From Erythrobacter sp. UBA1916 (GTDB lineage: Bacteria; Pseudomonadota; Alphaproteobacteria; Sphingomonadales; Sphingomonadaceae): a stretch of 64,000 bases of DNA. Position 1 is the first letter of the stretch, and every line of letters starts with the position of its first letter. Location: the NCBI GenBank assembly GCA_002337385.1, contig DDFY01000013.1, positions 67,428 through 131,427 on the forward strand, in the 5' to 3' direction. The position numbers were made by a program, and so were the translations under genes. The notes beneath the pieces are model-generated. The model saw nothing but the letters and a program-made list of their open reading frames with translations. It searched no databases and was not told the DNA's origin. Below, piece after piece: positions 49,123-58,286 of the stretch.

Positions 49123-50181
49123 ATGAATTCAGCACCAGTCATGTGGATGCGGGGAGGGACCTCCAAGGGCGGTTACTTCCTCGCCTCCGATCTTCCTGCC
49201 GATGTCGACGAGCGGGCAAAGTTCCTGCTCGGCGTGATGGGCAGCCCCGATCCGCGCCAGATTGACGGCATGGGCGGGGCCGACCCGCTGACCAGCAAGG
49301 TCGCCGTGGTCAAGAAGAGCGAGCGCGAGGGGATCGACGTCGACTACCTGTTCCTGCAGGTGTTCGTCGATCAGGCCATCGTTTCCGATGCGCAGAACTG
49401 CGGCAACATCCTCGCTGGTGTCGGCCCCTTCGCGATCGAGCGCGGGCTGGTCGAACCGACCGGCGAGCAGACCTCGGTGGCGATCTACATGGAGAACACC
49501 GGGCAGGTCGCCGTGGCCACGGTCGAAACGCCGGGCGGCGTGGTCAACTATTCTGGTGATGCGAAAATCGACGGTGTTCCGGGCAGCCATGCGCCGGTCC
49601 CGCTCGAATTCCGCGACACGGCCGGATCGAGCTGCGGCGCGCTTCTGCCCACCGGCAATCCGGTCGACGTAATCGAGGGCGTGCCCTGCACGCTGATCGA
49701 CAACGGCATGCCTTGCATCGTGTTCAAGGCCGAGGACGTGGGCGCCACCGGCTACGAAACGCGCGAGGAAATGGAGGCTGATGGCTTTGCCGACATCCGC
49801 GCGAAGATCGAGAGCATTCGCCTTGCTGCGGGCCCGCTGATGAACCTTGGCGATGTGACAGAAAAGTCGGTCCCCAAGATGACGCTGGTGGCCCCGCCCA
49901 AGAACGGCGGCGCTGTGACCACCCGTGTGTTCATTCCGCACCGTGCTCATGCCTCGATCGGCGTGCTCGGCGCGGTGACGGCGGCGACCGCCTGCCTCGT
50001 TGAGGGTTCTCCCGCCGCCGAGCTGGCCGTGATCCCCGAGGGCAAGGTCAAGACGCTCAGCATCGAGCATCCCAGCGGCGAGATGAGCTGCGTGATGACG
50101 ATGGACGACAACGGCGAAGTCGCCACCTCGGCCCTGCTGCGCACCGCGCGCAAGCTGATGGACGGGGTGGTTTTCGTCTGA
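49123..50181 (+). CDS. ligU: 4-oxalomesaconate tautomerase
   Basis: A 352-residue PrpF-family isomerase. APVMWMRGGTSKGGYFLASD is the family opening, with DGMGGADPLTSKVAVV, QNCGNILAGVGPFAI and AHASIGVLGAVTAATACL. It converts the keto or enol form of oxalomesaconate into the isomer taken by LigJ. Cys in QNCGN is the likely catalytic base position. The start MNSAPVMW at 49123 is chosen because the upstream frame runs into the GC palindromes. It lies in the ligK-ligU-ligI operon. Confidence 0.93.
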   Translation: MNSAPVMWMRGGTSKGGYFLASDLPADVDERAKFLLGVMGSPDPRQIDGMGGADPLTSKVAVVKKSEREGIDVDYLFLQVFVDQAIVSDAQNCGNILAGVGPFAIERGLVEPTGEQTSVAIYMENTGQVAVATVETPGGVVNYSGDAKIDGVPGSHAPVPLEFRDTAGSSCGALLPTGNPVDVIEGVPCTLIDNGMPCIVFKAEDVGATGYETREEMEADGFADIRAKIESIRLAAGPLMNLGDVTEKSVPKMTLVAPPKNGGAVTTRVFIPHRAHASIGVLGAVTAATACLVEGSPAAELAVIPEGKVKTLSIEHPSGEMSCVMTMDDNGEVATSALLRTARKLMDGVVFV

Positions 50182-50197
50182 AATTCAGGAACCAGAC

Positions 50198-50285
50198 CCG
50201 CTTGTCCTGAGCTTATCGTAGGACTGCTTTATGCAAGCGGGCGCAGAAACAAAGAACAGCCCTTAGACAGGCTCAGGGCGAGCGG
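50198..50285. repeat. Inverted REP-like pair (REPIN-like)
   Basis: Two copies of the 26-bp extragenic unit (TCCTACGATAAGCTCAGGAC type) face each other: 50198-50223 reads on the minus strand and 50260-50285 on the plus strand, 36 bases apart. A third copy lies at 13391. The pair lies between ligU and ligI and can fold as a long hairpin. Confidence 0.7.
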
Positions 50286-50293
50286 AGTTACCT

Positions 50294-51178
50294 ATGTCTG
50301 ATCGCATTACCTCTTGGCACCCCAACCCCAGCAAGCCCAACTTCACGCCCCCAGCGGGCGCGGTGGACGCGCATTGCCATGTGTTCGGGCCGATGGACCC
50401 CTTCGGCTTCTCGCCCAAGGCCAAGTACCTGCCCGCCGACGCCGGGCCGGACATGCTGTTCGCGCTGCGCGATCACCTCGGCTTTTCGAAGAACGTCATC
50501 GTGCAGGCGAGCTGCCACGGCACCGACAACGCCGCCACGCTTGACGCCATCGCCAAGTCAGGCGGTAAGGCGCGCGGTGTGGCCGTGGTCGATCCGGACA
50601 TTTCGGAAGAAGGGCTGCAGGCGCTGCACCACGGCGGAATGCGCGGCATCCGCTTCAATTTCCTCAAGCGGCTGGTCGACAACGCGCCGAAGGACAAGTT
50701 CCTCGAGGTCGCTGGTCGGCTGCCGGCTGGCTGGCACGTGGTGATCTATTTCGAAGCCGACATCCTCGAAGAGATGCGCAGCTTCATCGATGCCATTCCG
50801 GTGCCGGTGGTGGTGGACCATATGGGCCGTCCCGATGTCACCCAAGGCCCCGATGGAGCCGACATGAAGGCGTTTCGTGCTCTGCTCGAAAGCCGCGACG
50901 ATATCTGGTTCAAGCCGACCTGCCCCGACCGGCTCGACGCGATCAAGGAAGGCGGGCAGGGCGACCCGTGGGATGCTTTCGCCGAGGCCGTCGCGCCATT
51001 GGTGGAAGACTATCAGGACCGCGTGATCTGGGGCACCGACTGGCCGCACCCGAACATGCAGGACGAGATCCCCGACGATGGCCACGTGGTCGACATGATC
51101 CCGCGCATCGCGCCGACCGAGGAGCTGCAGCAGAAGCTGCTCGTGACCAACCCGAACCGGCTTTACTGGTCGGACTGA
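50294..51178 (+). CDS. ligI: 2-pyrone-4,6-dicarboxylate hydrolase
   Basis: A 294-residue amidohydrolase-superfamily lactonase. AVDAHCHVFGPMDPF gives the first His pair (His27, His29), VVVDHMGRPD another His and IWGTDWPHPNMQDE the catalytic Asp. It hydrolyses 2-pyrone-4,6-dicarboxylate, the LigC product, to oxalomesaconate without a tightly required metal. It is the last gene of the rightward lig operon, after the REP-like pair. Confidence 0.95.
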   Translation: MSDRITSWHPNPSKPNFTPPAGAVDAHCHVFGPMDPFGFSPKAKYLPADAGPDMLFALRDHLGFSKNVIVQASCHGTDNAATLDAIAKSGGKARGVAVVDPDISEEGLQALHHGGMRGIRFNFLKRLVDNAPKDKFLEVAGRLPAGWHVVIYFEADILEEMRSFIDAIPVPVVVDHMGRPDVTQGPDGADMKAFRALLESRDDIWFKPTCPDRLDAIKEGGQGDPWDAFAEAVAPLVEDYQDRVIWGTDWPHPNMQDEIPDDGHVVDMIPRIAPTEELQQKLLVTNPNRLYWSD

Positions 51179-51213
51179 GGCGTCTCGGGACTGCCGGTCC
51201 TCGTTAAAGGTAT

Positions 51214-52689
51214 CTATATCGGGCTTGGTTGGTTGTCTGCGGCACAATCGGCGGAGCAGACAGTTTTGACGATGCGGACGCTCGCGCTGGTGTCGCGCTT
51301 GGCCGCGTTGAGCGCGCGATCGGCGTGATGCAGCAGTTCTATCTCGCTGCAGGTGCTGTCCGGATGAAGGATCGATGCCCCGAGGGAAACGCCGATAGGT
51401 ATGCTCTTGCCATTTTGGTCGAGCGGGGCAGAAAGTTCCGTGACCAGCTGATCGAGCACCGAGGAGAGGTCGTCGATATGGCGTTCATCCTGGAGCAGCA
51501 GCACCAACTCACCCCCATCCAGCCGGGTGACGAAGCTATCCTTGAGCCAGCTGCTGCGTAAGATCGCCGAGGCGCGACGCTGCAGCTCAGCTTCTGTATC
51601 ATTGTCATCAACTGCCCATGGGGCGTCGAGATCGATCAGCACAACGCCGAGCGGGGAATTGCTCGCCACTGCGGCGCGCACCCTGCTCGCGAGATCTTCG
51701 TCGAAGCGAGCGCGGTTTGCTGGGCCAGTCAGCGGGTCGGTAGCGACGCGATGCCCCAGTTCCTTGAGCAGCTTGTGCTTTTCGGTGATGTCTTGCAGCA
51801 CCCCGACCAATGCCGCCGGTCGACCATTGGCCAGTTCCATTTCCCCGGCCACGCGCACCCGCTTTACGGTTCCCTTGGCGCTCACGAAGTCTGCCTCGAA
51901 GTCGTAGCTCTCACCGGTTTCGATCGCCCGTTCAATGCTGGACAAGACAGTTTCCCGGTCGGCGGGCGTATAGAAATTGATCGCATCGGCGAGCGGAACG
52001 TTGCTTCCCACGGGCAATTCGTGGATCGCATAGACACCTTCGGACCAGCTTAGATCGCGCCCATCGATCGAGATGCGCCAAGAGCCGATGGCAGCCATTC
52101 GTTCAGCTTGGCGGAATTGCCTTTGCAGGCGCCGCGCTGCTTCTGCATCCTGCTCAAGAGCGACCCGGTTCTGCTCCTGTCGGTGCAATTCGATACGTTG
52201 GGCATAAAGCGATGTCATCAGCACCGACATGTTTTCGAGCACCGCTGCGGTATGCGGGTCAAACTCGCGCGGCTTGTCCGAAAGCGCGCAGATCACTCCC
52301 ACCGCTTCTTCCAGGCCGCAGTCATCGGCCTCCACGAAGGCGGCAATGCCCGCGAAGGAGCGGACCTTTGCATCGCTGGCGACCAATGGGTGGTCCTGCA
52401 ACAGCGGATGGCTGGCGGCATCCGACGCGATGAGTGCTCCACTATGGTCTGCTGCAGTAAGGGCAATCGATTGCTCAAGCAGGCAGCCTAACCCTGTCGC
52501 GCCATGTTGCGCACTGGTCCACTGATGAGACGAATCGCGCAGACGCACCACCACTGTCTCGCAACCGAGTGCGCGCGCAAGCGTTCCGGCAAGCGCCGGA
52601 AGAACGGATGCATCTGACTGCCTCGGCGTCTTCTGACGTGCGAGCGTAAGCAGATGCTGGTCTTGGTTAGACGGTGCGACCCATTCCAT
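51214..52689 (-). CDS. GAF-PAS-degenerate GGDEF signalling protein
   Basis: A 491-residue cytoplasmic sensor. Residues about 20-165 look like a GAF domain (ALGCETVVVRLRDSSHQW), 200-310 a PAS_3 domain (IGSWRISIDGRDLSWSEGVY, VLQDITEKHKLLKELGH) and the rest a GGDEF fold beginning ATDPLTGPANRARFDEDL. The signature is RLDGGELVLLL, not GGDEF, and the first metal-binding region reads VVLIDLDAPWAVDDND, so diguanylate cyclase activity is probably lost. It may be a c-di-GMP or partner-binding sensor. It is convergent with ligI. Confidence 0.85.
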   Translation of the reverse strand: MEWVAPSNQDQHLLTLARQKTPRQSDASVLPALAGTLARALGCETVVVRLRDSSHQWTSAQHGATGLGCLLEQSIALTAADHSGALIASDAASHPLLQDHPLVASDAKVRSFAGIAAFVEADDCGLEEAVGVICALSDKPREFDPHTAAVLENMSVLMTSLYAQRIELHRQEQNRVALEQDAEAARRLQRQFRQAERMAAIGSWRISIDGRDLSWSEGVYAIHELPVGSNVPLADAINFYTPADRETVLSSIERAIETGESYDFEADFVSAKGTVKRVRVAGEMELANGRPAALVGVLQDITEKHKLLKELGHRVATDPLTGPANRARFDEDLASRVRAAVASNSPLGVVLIDLDAPWAVDDNDTEAELQRRASAILRSSWLKDSFVTRLDGGELVLLLQDERHIDDLSSVLDQLVTELSAPLDQNGKSIPIGVSLGASILHPDSTCSEIELLHHADRALNAAKRDTSASVRIVKTVCSADCAADNQPSPI

Positions 52690-52756
52690 GCCGCCACTAT
52701 CTACCCTCAGGGTAAATAGTGGCAACAGGTTGCACTAAGTGAACTTGCTTAGTTGT

Positions 52757-53947
52757 TCAGCCTTCCACCACGCTGCGGACGAAGTCGACCGTTTGCCTGG
52801 TGGCAGCGGCGAATTCGGTAGCTGTGGCCTGGAAGCTGCCGTAGCCGGAAAACTCGTGCGGCTTCATGCCTTCGAACTCGTAGGCCTGGCGGAAGCTGGG
52901 CAGCTTGAGCAGCTTTTCGATGCTGGCCTTGTTGGGCTCGCGCTCGATGGCCTTGGGATCGAACGGAGCCAGTTCGTCTTCCACGTCCATCAGCTGTTTG
53001 ATGTAGCCCGGGGGGCAGGTGTAAACGAAGTCGCCTCCAGCGAAGTCCTGAATGTGGCGCGAAACGGTGTTGCCGTCCTTGTCCTTCTCCACGCGCATCG
53101 AGCATTGCAGCATCTTTGAGGGGTGGCCCGAGTCCTTGCCATACCAGTAGGCGCGCTTGAGCACGGCTTCCTCGCCGTCGCGAATTTCGTCGATCGACAG
53201 GTCGATCCCGCGCAGCTTGGCTTCCACCTTCCAGTCGCCCTTTTCGCCAAGGCGGCTCGACATGTGGGTGATGACGCTGCGCCAGCCGGAAAGATCGACG
53301 CCCGCGGCCTTCGCGCGCTGGAGACCGGCGGTGACCGCAGCCATGCAACGCGAATACTGCGCCACGGTGAAGCTGGTGGTGTTGTTGGTCGAGATGCCGC
53401 GCGCGGTCAGCTCCTCCAGTACCTCATAGCCTTCCTTCGAGCCGGGCAGCTTGACCATCACGTTCTCGCCCATCTCGGCGATCGACAGGCCCTGTGCCAG
53501 CATCGCCTCGCCATCGGTGACGAAACGCGGATCGACCTGGCCCGAAAGCATGCCGTACTTGCCGCCCGAAGCCTTGTAGGCGGGCAGAATCGCATCGGCG
53601 CCCTTCTTCACCAGCTGCAGGTACATCTTCCAGTACACGCCCTCGACGTCGAGCGCCTTGTCGGACTTGGCGATATCGAGCACGAGCTGGCGCCAGCCCT
53701 GCGGATCGAGCTGCACGGCCTGCAGGCTGAGCGGCGGGTTGGTGGTGACGCCGCGGAAGCCCATTTCGGCAGGCTTGGCGGGGTCATAGAAACGGGTGAG
53801 CTGAGCTTCCCAGTCGGCGCGCTTGCCTTCGGGCGCAGCGGCGAGGGTTTCTTCCTTCCAGCTCGGGAAAACGAGCGGTGAGCTGTCCCACCAGATCTCG
53901 CATTCGGGATTGGTCTCAGCGAGCTTTTCCAGGACGTGCTTGCTCAT
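52757..53947 (-). CDS. Transaldolase family protein
   Basis: A 396-residue TIM-barrel enzyme. FRGVTTNPPLSLQAV, then the Schiff-base Lys in ENVMVKLPGSKEGYEVLEEL, and GISTNNTTSFTVAQYSRCMAAV match transaldolase-like aldolases. The C-terminal 130 residues (AYWYGKDSGHPSKM onward) are an extension with no clear family. It may cleave or form a sugar- or ketol-type bond rather than act in the pentose pathway. GGAG six bases ahead of the third ATG (53947) is better spaced than the first two. Confidence 0.82.
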   Translation of the reverse strand: MSKHVLEKLAETNPECEIWWDSSPLVFPSWKEETLAAAPEGKRADWEAQLTRFYDPAKPAEMGFRGVTTNPPLSLQAVQLDPQGWRQLVLDIAKSDKALDVEGVYWKMYLQLVKKGADAILPAYKASGGKYGMLSGQVDPRFVTDGEAMLAQGLSIAEMGENVMVKLPGSKEGYEVLEELTARGISTNNTTSFTVAQYSRCMAAVTAGLQRAKAAGVDLSGWRSVITHMSSRLGEKGDWKVEAKLRGIDLSIDEIRDGEEAVLKRAYWYGKDSGHPSKMLQCSMRVEKDKDGNTVSRHIQDFAGGDFVYTCPPGYIKQLMDVEDELAPFDPKAIEREPNKASIEKLLKLPSFRQAYEFEGMKPHEFSGYGSFQATATEFAAATRQTVDFVRSVVEG

Positions 53948-54107
53948 CATCATCTCCAGACTTTCAAGTGTGAGAGCGCCCTTGGCACCGGCAGACGGAC
54001 CGAGTCAATCGAGCGCATGTTTCGCTATGCCTTCGGCAGATAACGTTTCAGCGGTTGTGCGGCCTGCAGCGGCAAGGCGCCATACGGCTATCGTCAGGTC
54101 GCCGAAC

Positions 54108-55055
54108 TCAGGCAGGTGTGCGCTGCGCGGTAAAGCGGCCGTGCTTGCGATAGCGCGTCATCCACTTGTCGAGGAACAGCGACAGCGGCTTGGCGGTCAC
54201 CCCGAGCGCATCGATCCCCGGCAGTGTGCCATCGGCGACATTGCCTTTCTTCAGCATGGCCAACTGGTCACCATTGATCGGCGCCAAGGGAAGCGCGGCG
54301 ATGATCCGGGCGAGGGCATCGGGCATGGCGAACATGATCGGATCGCGCTGCTGCGCGGTGGCGATGGCGCGGTTGACCTGCTCCATGGTCAGTTGGTCCG
54401 GCCCGGCGATCTCGTAAGTCTTGCCGCCGTGGGTGGCAGGCGCGCTGAGCGCATTGCCGATGGCCTCGGCCAGATCGGCAACCCAGACCGGCTGAAGCTT
54501 CGATTCGGCGCCGAACACCGGCAACACCGGCATGGTCTTCACCAGGTCGGCAAACATCGGGACAAAGCCGCCGTCCTCGCCGAACACTGCCGACGGACGC
54601 AGGATCGTCGCCTGCGGGAAGGCGTCGAGCACGAGCTGCTCCCCTTCGCCCTTGGTGCGATAGTAGCCGGTGTCGCTGGCCGCATCGGCTCCGATGGCCG
54701 AGACATAGACGAAGCTTTGCGCACCGGTAGCTGCGGCTGCAGCAGCAGCGACGCCTGCGCCGGTTGCCTGCAGGGCGCGCTGGTTCTTGCCGAAGGTGCC
54801 GACGAGATAGACCACCGCGTCGGCCCCTGCGACGCAGGCTTCCACGCTGGCCTTGTCGGCTGCGTTGCAGCGCGCGAACTGGATCTGGCCGAGGTTTGCG
54901 AGCGGTTTGAGGCTGAAGGCCTTTTCGGGATTGCGCGCCGCGATCCGCAGCCGGGCCCCGCGGTCGAGCAGATCCTGCGCGACTTGCCGGCCGATAAAGC
55001 CACTGCCGCCGATGAGGACCACGAGCTTGTCTTCGAGCGGGCCGTAAATTGCCAT
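54108..55055 (-). CDS. NAD-dependent epimerase / complex I NDUFA9-like protein
   Basis: A 315-residue Rossmann-fold protein. VVLIGGSGFIGRQVAQDLLDRGARLRIAARNPEKA is the cofactor loop (only part is shown here), with VYVSAIGADAASDTGYYRTKGEGEQL and ILRPSAVFGEDGGFVP. It belongs to the atypical SDR group that includes the NDUFA9 accessory subunit of complex I in alphaproteobacteria. Its role may be in quinone or respiratory chain assembly. It ends region 2, just before the tRNA-Leu. Confidence 0.85.
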   Translation of the reverse strand: MAIYGPLEDKLVVLIGGSGFIGRQVAQDLLDRGARLRIAARNPEKAFSLKPLANLGQIQFARCNAADKASVEACVAGADAVVYLVGTFGKNQRALQATGAGVAAAAAAATGAQSFVYVSAIGADAASDTGYYRTKGEGEQLVLDAFPQATILRPSAVFGEDGGFVPMFADLVKTMPVLPVFGAESKLQPVWVADLAEAIGNALSAPATHGGKTYEIAGPDQLTMEQVNRAIATAQQRDPIMFAMPDALARIIAALPLAPINGDQLAMLKKGNVADGTLPGIDALGVTAKPLSLFLDKWMTRYRKHGRFTAQRTPA

Positions 55056-55271
55056 GCGTTGAATTCCTTTGCGCGAAGCGGATGAGGCTGTTTGTCCAGC
55101 CTTTAGGCGAGGGAGGGGCCTGCGGGCAACACGTGAGATGGCGGTGGCGCGGGCGGCGATGGAGAAAAATGCGCCGTGAGTTGCGTCAATCGAATTGACA
55201 AGGGCTGCGTGTCTGCCCTATCGGCGCCGGCCTACCCGATGCGGACCTTCGATGATCCGCATTTAATGTGT

Positions 55272-55358
55272 GCCCAGATGGCGGAATTGGTAGACGCACC
55301 GTCTTCAGGTGGCGGCGCTGGCAACGGCGTGGAGGTTCGAGTCCTCTTCTGGGCACCA
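55272..55358 (+). tRNA. tRNA-Leu(CAG), element insertion target
   Basis: An 87-base class II tRNA. GCCCAGA pairs with TCTGGGC, then A and CCA. The anticodon loop TTCAGGT carries CAG between CCGTC and GGCGG. A long variable arm (CGCTGGCAACGGCG region) and T-loop GTTCGAGTC follow. A tyrosine integrase starts 177 bases downstream on the same strand, the usual layout when an element has inserted in the tRNA 3' end. Confidence 0.95.
55335..55358 (+). other. Predicted attachment site (attL) in the tRNA-Leu 3' end
   Basis: The T-arm and acceptor 3' half are the usual crossover for P4-type integrases. A second copy of this stretch was not found between the integrase and the end of the window, so the exact core and the right boundary are not known. 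Confidence 0.4.
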
Positions 55359-55534
55359 TTTGTTCTTTTCAGGGCGTTCCATAACATTGCATAAATGGCG
55401 GAATTCTGCCATTTTCTCTCCAGTCCTAAAGATTGGAGTCCCGCTTTGTTCTTCTATGTTCCGCACCGTTCGGGGGCCTCATTGGGGGCTGATCGCGGCG
55501 AAGGGCCCCTCTCCAGCAAGAGCGAGGCCCCCAC

Positions 55535-56725
55535 ATGCCTCTGAACGCGCAACGCATCCGTGGCTTCAAGCCAGAATCGAAACCTTACAAGCGGGCGGAT
55601 GAGAAGGGCCTCTATCTGCTGGTGAAGCCGAACGGCTCCAAGCTGTGGAATCTCAAGTACCGGTTTGGCGGCAAAGAAAAGAAGATGCCGCTTGGGGCGT
55701 TTCCCGAAGTCAGCCTGCTGATGGCGCGCCAGGAACGCGACCGGGCGAGACTGGCCATCGCCGATGGCATCGATCCAATGCGGGAGCGCAAGCGGGAAAA
55801 GGCGCAAATCAAGCTCGGTGCGGAAAACACCTTCGAGTCCGTCGCGCAGGCCTACATCGAACAGAAGATGGTCCGCGAAGGGCGGGCGGAAGGTACACTT
55901 CGCAAGGCGCGCTGGTTCCTCGATCTGCTCAAGCCCGCGATTGGCAACATGCCGATCAGCGATGTTGATCCACAGTTGATGCTGGCTGCGCTCAAAAAGC
56001 TCGAAGCAAAGGGTAATCTCGAAACCGCCAAGAAGTGCCGGTCGTTCTCAAGCCGGGTATTCCGTTACGGCGCAGCGATGGGTCTATGCCAGAGCGATCC
56101 CACCGCGATCCTGCAAGGTGCGCTGGTGACGCCAAAGGCGCGCCACTACGCGGCAATTCTCGAACCGGAAAAGCTTGGCGAACTGCTCCGCGCGATTGAT
56201 GGCTTTGAATGCTATCCAGTCACGAAATTCGCATTGCTGATTGCCCCGCACATCTTCGTGCGCCCCGGCGAACTTCGTCACGGCGAGTGGAACGAGATCG
56301 ACTGGGACAAGGCCACCTGGACGATTCCGGAAGGCAAGATGAAAGCGCGCCGGACCCATGTCGTGCCGCTTTCACGTCAGGTACTGGAGCTGTTTCGCCA
56401 GCTCAAGCCTGTCTCCGGCGGGAAGGGCTATATATTCCCGGCGTTCCACACGCGACAACGTCCCATGAGCGAGAACACGATCAATGCAGCATTTCGTCGG
56501 ATGGGATTCACCAAGGACGAAGTGACGGCGCATGGCCTGCGCTCAACGGCGTCAACAATGCTCAACGAAAGCGGGCTCTGGCATCCCGACGCCATCGAAC
56601 GCGCTTTGGCCCATGGCGACAGCAATGCCATTCGCGGTGTCTACAATCGCGGGAACTACTGGGATGAACGCGTCAAGATGGCCCAGTGGTGGAGCGACTA
56701 TCTGGATCAGCTCCGAGAGGCCTAG
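55535..56725 (+). CDS. Tyrosine integrase, P4/DUF4102 type
   Basis: A 396-residue site-specific recombinase. The N-terminal DUF4102 arm domain (KGLYLLVKPNGSKLWNLKYR) precedes a core-binding helix bundle. The catalytic domain shows Arg243 (FVRPGELRHGEW), basic KMKARRTHVVPL, HGLR (His333, Arg336), His360 (ALAHGD) and the nucleophile Tyr370 (VYNRGNYWDE). It would integrate the element at the adjacent tRNA-Leu. No excisionase is seen next to it. Confidence 0.95.
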   Translation: MPLNAQRIRGFKPESKPYKRADEKGLYLLVKPNGSKLWNLKYRFGGKEKKMPLGAFPEVSLLMARQERDRARLAIADGIDPMRERKREKAQIKLGAENTFESVAQAYIEQKMVREGRAEGTLRKARWFLDLLKPAIGNMPISDVDPQLMLAALKKLEAKGNLETAKKCRSFSSRVFRYGAAMGLCQSDPTAILQGALVTPKARHYAAILEPEKLGELLRAIDGFECYPVTKFALLIAPHIFVRPGELRHGEWNEIDWDKATWTIPEGKMKARRTHVVPLSRQVLELFRQLKPVSGGKGYIFPAFHTRQRPMSENTINAAFRRMGFTKDEVTAHGLRSTASTMLNESGLWHPDAIERALAHGDSNAIRGVYNRGNYWDERVKMAQWWSDYLDQLREA

Positions 56726-56933
56726 GCACGGGTATGGAGCGAGATTGGTTGTCTGGTCCGAAGTCTGCTTCGACGGCTGACGATCGAGCACTCGGCATCC
56801 AATGCTACGCGCTGCATTTCGCTAAGTCCCAAAATGATGGTAGCTGTCGGCTAGGGCGAGCATCGGCAATTTGACGGAGAGGTTGCCTTAAATCCTTCGA
56901 TGACTATCCCCGATGGATAAGAAAGGAACCTTC

Positions 56934-58286
56934 ATGTCTACGAATGCGAAGCAGCGGGAAAGGAGAGAAGCGGCGGAGAAAAGCCTGCTAGACCTAATCG
57001 CGCGCTTCGAATCTGAAGAGACTGCCATAGAAGTTAATTTCCGGAACCTTGTTAACTCAGAGGGTGGAGGGGGCAAAAGCGCTCACGCGATTCATCCATA
57101 TCCAGCAAAACTGCTCGTAAATATTCCGCAGTTCTTTCTCGCTGCACTTCCACCTCTTACCGGCAGTGTGCTGCTTGATCCCTTCTGCGGCTCCGGTACG
57201 GTTCTCTATGAAGGAGCGTTGGCCGGTCTGCGTCTCGTGGGCTCAGATTCAAATCCGCTCGCCCGCCTGATTACAAAGGCAAAACTTACGCCGCTGGATC
57301 GAGAGGAAGCACGATCGCATCTTGAACATGTGATGGCAGTTTATCCGTTGTTACCACCTACGATTCCGGACGTGGTAAATCGCGACTATTGGTTCTCAGA
57401 AAGAATCTCTGAGGGCCTTGGCCGACTTAAGACAGCGATTGAGCGAAACGTACCTTCGAAATATCGGCCTGTGTTCGACGTCAGTTTTTCAGCCACTGTG
57501 AGACGCGTAAGCTATGCAGATCCAAGATTGTCGGTCCCGGTCAAGATAAATCCTGATCGAAGTGCGAAATACGGTGCAAAGGGCGATGAGGTCATTCGCC
57601 GCCTCGCTCGGCTGGCCGAGATTGACGTGGGCGCCGTGTTTTGGAGCATCGCCAGCCAAAACATTCAGCGTTGCCCAGAGAAGGGACAATGGTTCGTTCC
57701 GGGTCAGCCTGAGATATTCTCCGATGCACGGTCGCTTGGGATCGCGGAAGCCTCAGTCAGCCTGGCCATCACATCACCGCCATATGTAGGAGCCCAAAAG
57801 TACGTTCGCGCATCCGGTCTATCCTTAGGATGGCTCGGCCTGACCCCGAATTGCAAGCTCCGCCCCATCGAACAGCAATCGATTGGTCGCGAACATCTTG
57901 CTGCTGACGAGACTCTTGAGCCTTCGGGTACAGGTGTGGCAGAGGCTGATCGCCTCCTCGAAGAGATCGCCGAACGTAACCCACTTCGCGCGCGTATCGC
58001 GCAACGCTATCTACTTGAGATGCGGGATGCCCTGTCTGAACTCTCGCGCACAATGTGCCATGACGGCAGTCTGGTTCTCGTGGTTGGGCCAAATCTCGTC
58101 GCTGGCCTTGAGTTCCCGACCCCGTCCTACCTGCAAAAAATGGCAGAGAGTCTCGGCTTCGCTACCCAGTTGCACCTCATTGATTCGATAGATTCGCGTG
58201 GGTTGATGACCAAACGCAACCGCACGGCGGGAATGATCCAGCAGGAATCGGTATTCTTGTTAAAACGAGTTCGCACAATTGCGTAG
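56934..58286 (+). CDS. DNA methyltransferase (SPPY), first gene of the four-gene cassette
   Basis: A 450-residue SAM-dependent DNA methyltransferase. HPYPAKL (residues 54-60) resembles motif X, LDPFCGSGTV (81-90) is motif I, GSDSNP (103-108) motif II, and TSPPY (280-284) the catalytic motif IV, so the order X-I-TRD-IV is alpha-like. SPPY favours N4-cytosine or N6-adenine modification. AAGGA six bases before the ATG at 56934 is a good ribosome site; another ATG at 56913 lacks one. It overlaps the next gene by eight bases. No restriction gene of known type is present. Confidence 0.85.
   Translation: MSTNAKQRERREAAEKSLLDLIARFESEETAIEVNFRNLVNSEGGGGKSAHAIHPYPAKLLVNIPQFFLAALPPLTGSVLLDPFCGSGTVLYEGALAGLRLVGSDSNPLARLITKAKLTPLDREEARSHLEHVMAVYPLLPPTIPDVVNRDYWFSERISEGLGRLKTAIERNVPSKYRPVFDVSFSATVRRVSYADPRLSVPVKINPDRSAKYGAKGDEVIRRLARLAEIDVGAVFWSIASQNIQRCPEKGQWFVPGQPEIFSDARSLGIAEASVSLAITSPPYVGAQKYVRASGLSLGWLGLTPNCKLRPIEQQSIGREHLAADETLEPSGTGVAEADRLLEEIAERNPLRARIAQRYLLEMRDALSELSRTMCHDGSLVLVVGPNLVAGLEFPTPSYLQKMAESLGFATQLHLIDSIDSRGLMTKRNRTAGMIQQESVFLLKRVRTIA

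Noticed and set aside
41150..52689. A LigR-type LysR regulator for the lig operons.
   Set aside because: No LysR-type helix-turn-helix protein is present in this cluster; the regulator must be elsewhere.
56734..56874. 46-codon frame between the integrase and the methyltransferase.
   Set aside because: Poor ribosome site, no family and composition of non-coding DNA; too weak to list.
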